Shown here in pieces: positions 8,583 to 17,768 of a stretch of 64,000 nucleotides of DNA. Source of the DNA: Paracoccaceae bacterium (lineage in GTDB: Bacteria; Pseudomonadota; Alphaproteobacteria; Rhodobacterales; Rhodobacteraceae). The stretch is taken from contig JAFWNM010000028.1 in the NCBI GenBank assembly GCA_017510335.1, forward strand, positions 62,001 through 126,000, read 5' to 3'. Positions within the stretch are counted from its first letter, which is position 1. The number at the start of each line of letters is the position of its first letter. Below the pieces are notes generated by a model. The model did not search any database, was not told the DNA's origin, and saw only the letters and a list, made by a program, of their open reading frames with translations. Both the position numbers and the translations under genes were made by a program.

Positions 8583-9323
8583 ATGCGGACCTACTGGTTA
8601 AAGGCAGCAGTGGTGGCAGGGGTGACCCTTGCCGCCCTTGGGGCGCTGTCGGCGCAGGCACAAACCGGCAGCGGTGCCGAACCCTTGGGGGATGCTGAAC
8701 AGGGCGCGGAGCTGTGGGACTATGAATGCGCGGCCTGCCATGAAATGGGGCGGGGTGCCGAAAACGGGATTGGCCCGCACCTGACCCGCGTTTACGGGCG
8801 GCGTGCAGCAGATGTGGACGGGTTCACCTATTCCGAGTCCATCGAACGCATGGGCCGCGACGGGTTGCGCTGGACGTTCCGCACCTTGGACGCCTATATC
8901 GAAAATCCCTATGCGCTGGTTTCGGGCACCCGAATGAGTTACCCCGGCCTGCCCGATGCACAGGACCGTGCGGACCTGCTGGCCTTTATCCGGCAATTTT
9001 CCGACATGCCCGGCAATATTCCCGAAGCCGAACCCACCGCGCGCCGCATCGAGATTGACCTGCCACCCGAAGTTCTGGCCATTCGCGGGGACAGGGAATG
9101 GGGCGAATATCTTGCCAGCGAATGCACGACCTGTCATCAACGTGATGGCGCGGCCGTGGGCATCCCATCTATAACCTATTGGCCGGAAGACCGTTTTGTG
9201 GTGGCAATGCACGCATATAAAGAAGGGTTGCGCCCGCATGCTGTCATGCAGAATGTGGCACGGCGGCTGGATAATGAGGAAATCGCGGCCCTTGCCGCCT
9301 TTTTCGCAACAATAGATGACTGA
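8583..9323 (+). CDS. soxE: Diheme cytochrome c SoxE
   Basis: The 246-residue periplasmic cytochrome has two CXXCH sites, CAACH (49-53) and CTTCH (181-185), and a Sec signal (VVAGVTLAALGALSAQAQ). The first half resembles a cytochrome c550-type domain (NGIGPHLTRVYGR, YSESIERM). The second half is shorter. Position after soxD and directly before soxF matches the SoxE/SoxF pair of Paracoccus, where the diheme cytochrome partners a flavoprotein resembling flavocytochrome c sulfide dehydrogenase. The next coding region begins 25 bp after its stop. Confidence 0.88.
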   Translation: MRTYWLKAAVVAGVTLAALGALSAQAQTGSGAEPLGDAEQGAELWDYECAACHEMGRGAENGIGPHLTRVYGRRAADVDGFTYSESIERMGRDGLRWTFRTLDAYIENPYALVSGTRMSYPGLPDAQDRADLLAFIRQFSDMPGNIPEAEPTARRIEIDLPPEVLAIRGDREWGEYLASECTTCHQRDGAAVGIPSITYWPEDRFVVAMHAYKEGLRPHAVMQNVARRLDNEEIAALAAFFATIDD

Positions 9324-9348
9324 GCACATCAGTAAGGGAGGAAACCTG

Positions 9349-10614
9349 ATGGACCTGAAACGACGCAGTATTCTGGGCAGCATGGCGGCAGGTGCCGCGC
9401 TTTTGTCCGCGCCCGCAGTGTTGGGCCAGACGCGCCCGCGCGTTGTGGTGATTGGTGGCGGGTCCGGCGGGGCCACAGCGGCGCGCTATATCGCGCGCGA
9501 CAGTCAGGGCGCGATCGACGTGACGCTGGTTGAACCGTCGCGCGTTTATTACACCTGCTACTTTTCGAACCTGTATCTGGGCGGGTTCTGGGAACTGGCG
9601 GATATGGGCCATTCCTATGGCACGCTGGCCGCGCGCCATGGCATAAATGTGGTGCATGACTGGGCCGTGGGCGTGGACCGCGACGCGCAGACTGTAACAC
9701 TGGCGGGCGGGGACACGCTGCCCTATGACCGGCTGGTGATTTCACCGGGTATTGATTTCCGCGAAGACAGCGTGCCAGGCTGGTCGGTGGCGGCGCAAAA
9801 CCGTATGCCGCACGCCTATAAGGCAGGCAGCCAGTCGGAGCTTCTGAAAGCGCAGGTGGAAAACATGCGCGAGGGTGGCACCTATTGCATGGTTGCGCCG
9901 CCAAACCCCTACCGTTGCCCCCCTGGACCCTATGAGCGGATTTCGATGGTCGCGCATGTGCTGTCGCAGACCAACCCGACCGCGAAAATCCTGATTGTGG
10001 ACCCGAAGGAAAACTTCTCCAAACAAGGTTTGTTTGAAGATGGTTGGGCGCGTCATTACCCCGGTATGATTGAACGTGTCGGCCCGGATTTCGGCGGCGA
10101 CATTGTGTCGGTCGATCCCGAAGCGATGACCGTGTCCATTGATGGCGTGGTGGAGAATGTTGATGTGTGCAATGTCATTCCGGGCCAGAAGGCCGGGCGC
10201 ATTGCCGAACTGGCCGGCATTACTGATGACAGCGGATGGGCACCTGCGGTTCCCGCGAATATGAAAAGCCGCATGGATGACAAGGTCTATATCCTTGGCG
10301 ATGCATCCGCGCAGGGCGATATGCCGAAATCCGGTTTCTCGGCCAATAGTCAGGCCAAAGTAGCGGCAAACTCCATCCGGCATGAACTGACAGATGCGCG
10401 CCTGTTCCCTGCACGCTATGCCAACACCTGCTGGTCGCTTATTGCCACAGATGACGGTGTGAAGGTGGGCGCATCCTATGAACCCACGGAAGAAAAGATT
10501 GCCAGTGTCGAAGGGTTCATAAGCCAGGTGGGCGAAGATGCCGATCTGCGCCGCCAAACCTATGAGGAAAGCATCGGTTGGTATAACGGCATAGTTGCCG
10601 ATATGTTCACCTGA
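9349..10614 (+). CDS. soxF: Flavoprotein SoxF (sulfide dehydrogenase-like)
   Basis: The 421-residue FAD protein is homologous to FccB, the flavin subunit of flavocytochrome c sulfide dehydrogenase. It has a Tat signal (LKRRSILGSMAAGAALLS), a dinucleotide-binding loop VVVIGGGSGGATAAR (about 32-46), and YYTCYFSNLYLGG, in which Cys70 matches the cysteine that covalently holds FAD in FccB. VYILGDASAQGDMPKSGFSA is the second FAD-contact motif. The ATG at 9349 follows AAGGGAGG, so an earlier in-frame start at 9316 is rejected. A hairpin ends the operon. Confidence 0.92.
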   Translation: MDLKRRSILGSMAAGAALLSAPAVLGQTRPRVVVIGGGSGGATAARYIARDSQGAIDVTLVEPSRVYYTCYFSNLYLGGFWELADMGHSYGTLAARHGINVVHDWAVGVDRDAQTVTLAGGDTLPYDRLVISPGIDFREDSVPGWSVAAQNRMPHAYKAGSQSELLKAQVENMREGGTYCMVAPPNPYRCPPGPYERISMVAHVLSQTNPTAKILIVDPKENFSKQGLFEDGWARHYPGMIERVGPDFGGDIVSVDPEAMTVSIDGVVENVDVCNVIPGQKAGRIAELAGITDDSGWAPAVPANMKSRMDDKVYILGDASAQGDMPKSGFSANSQAKVAANSIRHELTDARLFPARYANTCWSLIATDDGVKVGASYEPTEEKIASVEGFISQVGEDADLRRQTYEESIGWYNGIVADMFT

Positions 10615-10628
10615 TCAAGTGAAACCCT

Positions 10629-10662
10629 GTGTTCGGGCGGCAGGATATGCGCGCCCGAACAC
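10629..10662 (+). terminator. Hairpin ending the sox operon
   Basis: GTGTTCGGGC (10629-10638) and GCCCGAACAC (10653-10662) form a perfect 10-bp stem with a 14-base loop, 14 bp after the soxF stop. No T-run follows. Confidence 0.55.
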
Positions 10663-10944
10663 GCGCATCTGGCGTCAGCCGATGTTCTGACAGCGCGTTC
10701 CCCCCCCCCGCCTGCAGGCAGGGGGGACGCTGCATGCGCATATTTCGTGTTTGCCATTCCCGCATGTCCTGACCGTCGCCAAGCCCGACCGCGCAAGGAC
10801 ACCGCCCCCCGAACTGTCGTCAATACCCGTGCCCCGGCGTACCGCTGTGGGGCCGCATATGCGTGCACGCCCGAACATGTCCCGCAATCCCGGCATGGCC
10901 AGTTCCGCCTGGCCCGCGACCGGACTCTGCCCGATCGGGCAGGC
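10663..10944. other. Intergenic region between soxF and the TetR gene
   Basis: No credible gene is seen. A run of ten C residues (10700-10709) merges into a G/C-rich stem with the following CCTGCAGG and GGGGGG. The rest has no recognisable domain in any frame. A promoter for the downstream regulator begins at 10945. Confidence 0.5.
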
Positions 10945-10983
10945 TTGACAAGGTCGATTGAAAATTCTACCAACCAGTCGGTA
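10945..10983 (+). promoter_or_regulatory. Promoter and TetR-type operator
   Basis: A consensus -35 TTGACA (10945-10950) is followed after 17 bp by TACCAA as a weak -10. This overlaps TACCAAC-CA-GTCGGTA (10968-10983), an inverted repeat with one mismatch and the typical look of a TetR/AcrR operator. The arrangement fits autorepression of the regulator and pump genes that start at 11000. Confidence 0.6.
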
Positions 10984-10999
10984 AGTTTGGAGATGGACC

Positions 11000-11557
11000 A
11001 TGCGCAAGGCAGTTTCCCGCAGCAAGATTCTTGATGCCGCGTCGGTTGTGGCACAACGCGACGGCGCGTCGCGCCTGACGATTGAAGCGGTCGCAAATGA
11101 AGTCGGGCTAAGCAAGGCCGGCTTACTTTACAGTTTTCCCAGCAAGGACGCGCTGATGCAGGCGCTGTTGCAAAAGATGATTGACGAATTCGGGTCGAAT
11201 GCCTGTTGTGCGCTGACCGGGCAGGAGGGGGACCAGACGCCACAGGGTCAGATGCACAATAAGCTTCAGGCATTTCGTCACCTGATGGAAGAGGACACGC
11301 ATCTTGCCCATGCGGTGTTGATTGCGGGAACGCATAATCCCGACCTGCTGCAGCCGTTGCGCGCGCATATCACCCAACAACTGGACACTATGCTGCAGGG
11401 GGTCAATGACCCTGTGGCGGCGCTGGTTTTGCTGTCGGCACTGGACGGCATGCTGTTGCAACATCTTCTGGGCCTTCCGCCAGTTGACCCCGATTTGCGG
11501 CACCAGATGCTCGGACGCATCGAGAAGCTGATGTCCGAACTGGAGGTCCGATCATGA
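11000..11557 (+). CDS. TetR/AcrR family transcriptional regulator
   Basis: The 185-residue protein has an N-terminal helix-turn-helix: SKILDAASVVAQRDGASRLTI leads into VANEVGLSKAGLLYSFPSKDAL, the TetR signature (about residues 7-50). The rest is the ligand-binding and dimerisation domain. Its stop overlaps the next start by 4 bp (ATGA, 11554-11557), so it is co-transcribed with the efflux genes. A palindrome covers its own promoter. It probably represses this operon until an inducer binds; the inducer is not predictable. Confidence 0.9.
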   Translation: MRKAVSRSKILDAASVVAQRDGASRLTIEAVANEVGLSKAGLLYSFPSKDALMQALLQKMIDEFGSNACCALTGQEGDQTPQGQMHNKLQAFRHLMEEDTHLAHAVLIAGTHNPDLLQPLRAHITQQLDTMLQGVNDPVAALVLLSALDGMLLQHLLGLPPVDPDLRHQMLGRIEKLMSELEVRS

Positions 11558-12621
11558 CCCCCCCCTTGCGCCAGTTCGCTTTGCTGGTCTTGCTGTCCTT
11601 TCTGCTGGCGGGTTGTATGCCTGACGCCAGTGCAGACACATCGGACACATCCGCCAAACCCGCACCGCTTGTTGTTCCGCTGATCACTGTTGCCACTGAC
11701 ACCACGACCAGTTCGCGCAGTTTCATAGGGCGGGTCCGGCCGCGCAGCACTGTCGATCTGGCGTTTCAGGTCGACGGGCAGTTGATTGAACGCCCCGTAT
11801 CTGAAGGGGACCGCATCGACACAGGGGCGCTGATCGCGCGGCTTGATCCAGTGTCTTATGAACTGGCCGTTGCCCGCGCCGAGGCAGTGAACGCGCAGGT
11901 TCTGGCCGAGTATGAACGCGCGAACACGCTGGTGGACCGCGTATCGACCCGCGCGCGCCTTGATACCGCAGAGGCCGAGCGCGCGCAGGCCCAGATCGCC
12001 CTGGCCGAGGCCCGCCGCGCGCTGGACCAGACCCAGATTACCGCGCCGTTTCCAGCGTTGGTCGCGCGGACCCTGGTGGAGGAATATGCCAATGTCACGA
12101 CCGCAGTGCCCGTCCTTCGGTTGCAGGATATCAGTGAAATGCAGGTTGTTATTTCACTGCCCGAACACATTGCAGCGGTTGCGCGCAGCACCGCAGACGC
12201 CTTCACTGTCACCGCAAGTTTTCCGGCATTGCCCGACCTGAATGCACCGTTGGAACTGCGCGATTTCGTCACCGAGGCCGACCCCGTCGCCCAGACCTAT
12301 GATGTCAGCCTTGCAATTGCGGGGCCGCTTGACCCGCGCCTGTTGCCGGGGATGACCGCGAATGTCCGTATCGCGCCCAAGGACGAAACTGGCCGCATGA
12401 CCCTGCCCACCGGCGCGATTGACACAACCGGCCCGGATGGACCGCGTGTCTGGGTGTATGACCCGAACACCAGCACAGTTCATAGCCGCACCGTCACGCT
12501 TGGCCTGCCGCAGGGCGGTTCGGTGGTCATCGCGCAGGGGTTGAATGTAGGCGATGTGATTGTGGCCGCCGGCTGGTGGCAACTGACCGAGGGCGCGTCT
12601 GTGCGTCCCGGCAATTTGTAA
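11554..12621 (+). CDS. RND efflux periplasmic adaptor (lipoprotein)
   Basis: This 355-residue membrane-fusion protein links an inner-membrane RND pump to an outer-membrane channel. The N-terminus is a lipoprotein signal with lipobox LAGC (Cys about 21). The lipoyl/barrel part VDLAFQVDGQLIERPVSEGDRI, a helical hairpin rich in Ala and Glu (about 105-155), and the C-terminal beta domain are in the usual order. The hairpin is short, as in the small adaptors paired with HAE1-like pumps. It is followed after 12 bp by the pump gene. No outer-membrane channel gene is adjacent. Confidence 0.9.
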   Translation: MTPPLRQFALLVLLSFLLAGCMPDASADTSDTSAKPAPLVVPLITVATDTTTSSRSFIGRVRPRSTVDLAFQVDGQLIERPVSEGDRIDTGALIARLDPVSYELAVARAEAVNAQVLAEYERANTLVDRVSTRARLDTAEAERAQAQIALAEARRALDQTQITAPFPALVARTLVEEYANVTTAVPVLRLQDISEMQVVISLPEHIAAVARSTADAFTVTASFPALPDLNAPLELRDFVTEADPVAQTYDVSLAIAGPLDPRLLPGMTANVRIAPKDETGRMTLPTGAIDTTGPDGPRVWVYDPNTSTVHSRTVTLGLPQGGSVVIAQGLNVGDVIVAAGWWQLTEGASVRPGNL

Positions 12622-12633
12622 GGGTGGCGGAAC

Positions 12634-15600
12634 ATGCGCGTTTCCATTTCTGCGGCAGCCATTCGCCGCCCTGTTTCGGTGTGGATTGTAATCCTGCTGT
12701 GCATCTTTGGCGGGCTTTGGGGGTTTAGCAATGTCGGCCGGCTGGAAGATCCGGGCTTCACGCTGAAGACGGCGCTGGTCTTCACACCCTATCCCGGTGC
12801 CACCGCAGACGAGGTTGAAACCGAGGTCAGCGAGCATCTGGAAAGCGCCATCCAGCAAATGCCGCAACTAAAGCGGATTGAATCGAAATCCATGCCCGGC
12901 CTGTCGCAACTGACGGTCGAGATTGAGGACACCTATGGCCCCGACCAGATGCCGCAGGTCTGGGACGAACTGCGCCGCCGCATTGGCGATGCGCAGGGCA
13001 GTTTGCCACAAGGCGCACTGGCCCCGGTAATCAATGATGATTTCGGTGATGTGTATGGTCTGTATTATGCTGTATCCGCCGAAGGGTATTCACCCCGTCA
13101 GATCCGCGAAATCGCGCGTCAGCTGCGGCGTGGGCTGGTCACAGTGGACGGGGTCGCCAAGGTCGATATTTCCGGCCTGATTGATGAAAATGTGGTCGTT
13201 GAAATCAGTTCCACCCGGTTGGAAAGCCTGGGCCTGCCACCCGCCCAACTGGTCGAGTCCATTGCCAATGACAATGCAGTGCTGCCGCAGGGCGAAGTTG
13301 CAAGTGACCTGTCGCGGCTGCGCCTTGGTCTGCCGCCGGGATATGCCACGCCCGAAGGAATTGCGGCGTTGCGCGTCGGACAGGCGGGCACAACAGGCCA
13401 GCTTGGTCTGGCCGACATTGCCACTGTCCGGCGTGAAATTTCCGAAACACCGGACCTTGTTGTAACCCATAACGGCATGCAGGTTTTCACGCTTGGGGTT
13501 TCGGCCATCACCTCTCGCAATGTGGTTGCAGTCGGTCACGCGGTCGAAGCGCGGCTGGGCGAACTTATGGCCGAATTGCCGCCCGGCGTGAAATTGCACC
13601 CCATCTATGAACAGCACAAGGTTGTCGACCAGTCGGTGTCGGGGTTCATTGTCAGCCTTGCGCAGTCTGTGGCCATTGTTGTGGCGGCGCTGATGATCGC
13701 CATGGGCTGGCGCGCGGGTGTTGTGGTGGGCGCAACGCTGTTGCTGACGGTCATGGCAACTGTCATGTTCATGGCCCTGTCGGGAATTGAGATGGAGCGT
13801 ATTTCACTGGGGGCGCTGATCACCGCCATGGGCATGCTGGTGGACAATGCCATCGTCATTGTCGAAGGGATGGTGATCGGCATCGACAAGGGCAAATCGG
13901 CTGAACAGGCCGCTGCCGAAACCGAAGCGGCAACCGGAATTCCGCTGTTGGGGGCAACAGTGATCGGCATCATGGCTTTTTCGGGGATTGGCCTGTCGCC
14001 GGATGCGACGGGTGAATTCATGTTCTCGCTTTTCGCGGTCATTGCCATTTCGTTGCTGCTAAGCTGGATTTTGGGGGTCACAGTGACGCCGTGGCTGGGG
14101 GCCTGGCTTTTGCGCCCGTCCAAAGGGGCGGGGGGTGATCCCTATGCAGGGCGGTTCTACAAGGATTATGGCGGGCTTTTGCGCGCCAGTCTGCGCGCGC
14201 GCTGGCTGGTCATCGGGGCGGTTGTGGTCATTACCGCAACTTCGGTCATGGCGTTCGCGGGCGTGAAACAGCAGTTCTTTCCGGCATCGACCACGCCCTT
14301 GCTGTATGTGCATTACAACTTGCCGCGCGGGGCGGATGTGGCGGCCACACAGGCAGATATGGTGCGCATAGCAGAACGTCTGGCCACAGTTCCCGGGGTT
14401 ACGGACGTGACCACCTTTGCCGGGGCCGGGGCCAGCCGGTTCATGCTGACCTACCCGCCCGAACAACCGGACCCGTCCTATGGTCTGGCGGTGGTGCGCA
14501 CCCAAAGCGCGGGGGTCATTCCGGCGCTTGCTGCAGATCTAAGTCGCAGCCTTCCGGCGGAATTTCCCGCAGGCCATCTGCGGGTGGAACAACTGGTCTT
14601 CGGGCCGCCCACCGGGGCTGATGTCGCGCTGCGCATTTCGGGGGACGATCCGGCAGTGTTGCGCGCGCTGGCCGCACAGGCCCAGCAGATCATGCGCCAG
14701 GGTGGCGCCCTGCGCGATCTGCGCCACGATTGGCGGCAACCGGAACTGGCCATTGTGCCCTTTGTGGATGAAGCGCGCATGCGTCTGGCCGGGGTCACGC
14801 GCAGTGCCATCGCCGATACAATCCTGTTCGGCAGTTCCGGGCTGCGCGCCGGGTCGCTGCGCGAAGGCGACACGCAATTGCCCATCCTGCTGCGCCGCCC
14901 CGAAGCCGAACGCACCAACCCGGAGGGTCTGATAGACCTGTCCGTATGGTCCGAGGGTGCAGGCAGCTACGTCCCCATGAGTCAGGTTGTGGACCGTATT
15001 GAACTTCGCGCCGAAGAAGCGCTGATTCATCGCCGCGACAGGGTGCGCACATTGACAGTGCAGGCCGATGCCGTGATCGGATTGACGGCTGATCAGGCGT
15101 TTCGCACAGTGCGCGCCCAGATCGAGGCAATGCCCTTGCCGCCGGGCTACAGCCTTGCATGGGGCGGTGAATACGAAAGTTCCGCTGATGCACAGGCGTC
15201 GCTGGCCGCGCAACTGCCGCTTGGCTTTCTGGTGATGCTGGTGATTTCAGTGTTGATGTTCAACCGCGTCAGGCAGCCCGCGATCATCTGGCTTGTGGTG
15301 CCGATGTCCGTCACGGGCATGTCACTTGGCCTTCTGGTGACGGGCCTGCCCTTTACCTTTACCGCGCTTTTGGGGCTTTTGTCGCTGTCAGGGATGCTGA
15401 TGAAAAACGCCATCGTTCTGGTCGAGGAAATTGACGCACGGCGCGCAGCCGGGGACGCGCCCTTCGCGGCGTTGGTGGATGGGTCCGTCAGCCGGTTGCG
15501 GCCTGTGTTGCTGGCAGCAGTAACGACAATCTTTGGCATGTTGCCCTTGCTGCCGGATGCGTTCTTTGCGTCCATGGCTGTGACGATCATGGGCGGGCTG

Positions 15601-15711
15601 GCTTTTGCCACGGTGCTGACCATGATTGTGGTGCCAGTGCTGTATGCGCTGATGTTCGGCATTCGCGCACCGGCCCGCGCCGCGCCCGCCCAACCTGTGC
15701 CTGCCGCATAA
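12634..15711 (+). CDS. RND efflux transporter, inner-membrane pump
   Basis: This 1025-residue AcrB/HAE1-type proton antiporter has the expected two-fold repeat: an N-terminal membrane helix, a large periplasmic loop, a block of helices from about 335 to 490, then the same again in the second half. Helix 4 carries GMLVDNAIVIVEGM, the usual place of the proton-relay acids, here with one Asp followed by Asn. PGATADEVETEVSEHLE is a porter-domain signature. The substrate is not predictable. It is the last gene of the TetR-controlled operon. Confidence 0.92.
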   Translation: MRVSISAAAIRRPVSVWIVILLCIFGGLWGFSNVGRLEDPGFTLKTALVFTPYPGATADEVETEVSEHLESAIQQMPQLKRIESKSMPGLSQLTVEIEDTYGPDQMPQVWDELRRRIGDAQGSLPQGALAPVINDDFGDVYGLYYAVSAEGYSPRQIREIARQLRRGLVTVDGVAKVDISGLIDENVVVEISSTRLESLGLPPAQLVESIANDNAVLPQGEVASDLSRLRLGLPPGYATPEGIAALRVGQAGTTGQLGLADIATVRREISETPDLVVTHNGMQVFTLGVSAITSRNVVAVGHAVEARLGELMAELPPGVKLHPIYEQHKVVDQSVSGFIVSLAQSVAIVVAALMIAMGWRAGVVVGATLLLTVMATVMFMALSGIEMERISLGALITAMGMLVDNAIVIVEGMVIGIDKGKSAEQAAAETEAATGIPLLGATVIGIMAFSGIGLSPDATGEFMFSLFAVIAISLLLSWILGVTVTPWLGAWLLRPSKGAGGDPYAGRFYKDYGGLLRASLRARWLVIGAVVVITATSVMAFAGVKQQFFPASTTPLLYVHYNLPRGADVAATQADMVRIAERLATVPGVTDVTTFAGAGASRFMLTYPPEQPDPSYGLAVVRTQSAGVIPALAADLSRSLPAEFPAGHLRVEQLVFGPPTGADVALRISGDDPAVLRALAAQAQQIMRQGGALRDLRHDWRQPELAIVPFVDEARMRLAGVTRSAIADTILFGSSGLRAGSLREGDTQLPILLRRPEAERTNPEGLIDLSVWSEGAGSYVPMSQVVDRIELRAEEALIHRRDRVRTLTVQADAVIGLTADQAFRTVRAQIEAMPLPPGYSLAWGGEYESSADAQASLAAQLPLGFLVMLVISVLMFNRVRQPAIIWLVVPMSVTGMSLGLLVTGLPFTFTALLGLLSLSGMLMKNAIVLVEEIDARRAAGDAPFAALVDGSVSRLRPVLLAAVTTIFGMLPLLPDAFFASMAVTIMGGLAFATVLTMIVVPVLYALMFGIRAPARAAPAQPVPAA

Positions 15712-15851
15712 CGCGGTGCAGCCCACGCAACACCTGCGCAGCGGGGCAAAATGATCTGTTGCCTTGAAAAGGGTGCTGGACGATCTGGCACCAGCGCCTG
15801 TGGACATGACCGGAGCAAAGCGGCGTTTTGCGCCAGTCGTCTTGCTGCCCG

Positions 15852-15875
15852 CACCCCATACACCCCATACACCCC
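15852..15875 (+). repeat. Short tandem repeat CACCCCATA
   Basis: Two full and one partial copy of the 9-base unit CACCCCATA stand in the 299-bp gap between the RND pump and the PhnD-like gene. Apart from this the gap (15712-16010) shows no gene. It should hold the promoter of the transporter operon. Confidence 0.5.
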
Positions 15876-16010
15876 TTCAAGCCCACTGAGGGGGCGAAAA
15901 AATCCCGCGCTATTTGGCGGCATGGGTGGCTTTGGCCGGGCAACTGTCACAGGTCTGTTATGTTGCGTTGGTATTGCCTGCCCGAGAATTGCAAACCGGG
16001 AGATTCAGAC

Positions 16011-16895
16011 ATGAGCACATTCAGGCTTCGCGCCACATCGGCCGCCATTGCCGCCATTTGTTTTGCAGGCGCGGCAACCGCGCAATCGGTGGCCGATGTT
16101 TGCCCCGCGCCGCTGCGCATGGCCGATACCGGCATCGAGGGGATGGGCGACCTTACAGAAGCCTTCGGCCCCTTTGCCGAAACCTTCGAGGAACTGACAG
16201 GCGTTGAACTGGCGCTTTACTCGCTGTCCAACCGCACTGCTGCGGGCACCGCGCTTCAATTCGACGAAGTTGAGTTTGTTTTTGCAGGGCCGTCCGAATT
16301 TGTGCTGTTCCAGCAACTGGCCGAAATGGACATCCTGTTTTCCATCGTGCGCCCGCATTACGGGTCCAGTTTCGTGGTCAAGGCCGACAGCGATATCCAG
16401 ACACTTGCAGACCTGAAGGGCAAGCGCGTCGCGCTGAAGGATGTGGGGTCGACTTCCGGCCATATTTTCCCGATGATGCTGATGGCCGATGCCGGGTTGG
16501 ACCCGGAACGCGACGCCGAAATCATCATGGCCGGGGATGCGCGCATTCAAGTGCTGATCAATGGCGATGTCGACGCGATGGGCGGCGGCAACAAGGACTG
16601 GGACGCCGTGCGCAGCCAGGACCCCGACACTGAATACCGGCTTCTGGCGCAAACCGACACCCTGCCGGGGGACCCGGTGGTGATGCGCGCGACCCTGCCG
16701 CAGGATTGCCGCGACGCGCTGCGCGCCACGCTGGCCGAACATGCCGATGAGCTTTGGGACAGCCTGACCGTAACGGATCGCAACGCCGACAAGTTCATTG
16801 AACGCGATGCCTATATGTCCTTCGAGACTGACCCTGCAATCTATGACGTCGTGCGCATGGCCTATGACGTCGCCGGTATTGCGCTGGACGATTGA
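16011..16895 (+). CDS. PhnD-type substrate-binding protein
   Basis: This 294-residue periplasmic protein has a clear Sec signal (SAAIAAICFAGAATAQS) and the PhnD/PtxB fold pattern: VEFVFAGPSEFVLF, LADLKGKRVALKDVGSTSGHIFP and GDVDAMGGGNKDWDAV. The GSTSGH loop is the anion-binding turn seen in binding proteins for phosphonate, phosphite or related oxyanions. It precedes matching ATPase and permease genes, so it forms a complete importer. No C-P lyase (phnGHIJ) or phosphite dehydrogenase gene is nearby, so the ligand stays open: phosphonate, phosphite or another organophosphorus anion. Confidence 0.82.
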   Translation: MSTFRLRATSAAIAAICFAGAATAQSVADVCPAPLRMADTGIEGMGDLTEAFGPFAETFEELTGVELALYSLSNRTAAGTALQFDEVEFVFAGPSEFVLFQQLAEMDILFSIVRPHYGSSFVVKADSDIQTLADLKGKRVALKDVGSTSGHIFPMMLMADAGLDPERDAEIIMAGDARIQVLINGDVDAMGGGNKDWDAVRSQDPDTEYRLLAQTDTLPGDPVVMRATLPQDCRDALRATLAEHADELWDSLTVTDRNADKFIERDAYMSFETDPAIYDVVRMAYDVAGIALDD

Positions 16896-16982
16896 CCCCG
16901 AACTCGGTTTCGTGACGGGCGGCCACCCTTCGCGGTGGTCGCCCTTCTCCATGAAATGGCCATAACACAGAAAGCTTGCCCA

Positions 16983-17768
16983 ATGACATCAGCCATTACA
17001 TGCCAGAACGTGCGCGTTGGTTATGGCCCCCTGAATGTTCTGCGTGGCGTGTCTTTTGACATTCCCGTGGGTCAAGGGGTGGTGTTGCTGGGGGCGAATG
17101 GTTGTGGAAAGTCCACTTTGATGCGCAGCCTGAACGGGCTGGAAAAACTGCAATCAGGCAAGATCATTATCCATGGCGCCAGCCTGACAGATGCCACACG
17201 CCGCGATTTACGCCAGATCAGGCGCGGCATGGGCTATGTGTTTCAGCAATTCAACCTTGTGCCACAACTCAGCGCTTTTCAGAATGTGCTTCTGGGGGCG
17301 ATGGGGCGTCACAGGTTGGGAATTCTGGCTTGCCTTGGGCTGACTGCCCCCGCAGGCGAACGCGCGCGCGCCATGGCCTGCCTTGAGCGTGTGGGCATGG
17401 CGGATCGCGCGCGCCACCGCCCCACGGAATTGTCGGGCGGCCAGCAACAGCGCGTGGCCATCGCCCGCATGCTGATGCAGGCGCCCAAGGTCGTGATTGC
17501 CGACGAACCCATCGCAAGCCTGGATCCCAAGGCCGGGCGCGAGGTTCTGGATCTGCTGTGGCAGATCGTGCGCGAAGAAGGACTAAGCATGCTGTGCACG
17601 CTGCATCAGCTTGATCTGGCACAGGAATATGCCGACCGCATCATCGGCATGAAGGCAGGGCGGGTAGAAATTGACGCCGCCATTGCAGACACGGACATGA
17701 CGCAGATGAATGCGCTTTACAGCGGCATGACCCGCGTGGATGCCCAACCTACCGGAGAAGCCGCATGA
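16983..17768 (+). CDS. PhnC-type ABC transporter ATPase
   Basis: This 261-residue ATPase has Walker A GANGCGKST, Q-loop in YVFQQFNLVPQLSAFQNVLLG, signature LSGGQQQRVAIARML and Walker B VVIADEP, followed by the family-typical SLDPKAGREVLDLL. The segment LGAMGRHRLGILACLGL is characteristic of phosphonate/phosphite importers (PhnC/PtxA). The ATG at 16983 gives the usual PhnC length; an earlier in-frame start at 16935 would add a non-conserved extension. The stop overlaps the permease start (ATGA, 17765-17768). Confidence 0.88.
   Translation: MTSAITCQNVRVGYGPLNVLRGVSFDIPVGQGVVLLGANGCGKSTLMRSLNGLEKLQSGKIIIHGASLTDATRRDLRQIRRGMGYVFQQFNLVPQLSAFQNVLLGAMGRHRLGILACLGLTAPAGERARAMACLERVGMADRARHRPTELSGGQQQRVAIARMLMQAPKVVIADEPIASLDPKAGREVLDLLWQIVREEGLSMLCTLHQLDLAQEYADRIIGMKAGRVEIDAAIADTDMTQMNALYSGMTRVDAQPTGEAA

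Noticed and set aside
15712-15851. GGTGC/GCACC stem after the RND pump gene as terminator
   Set aside because: The stem is five pairs with an eleven-base loop and has no T-run; too weak to call.
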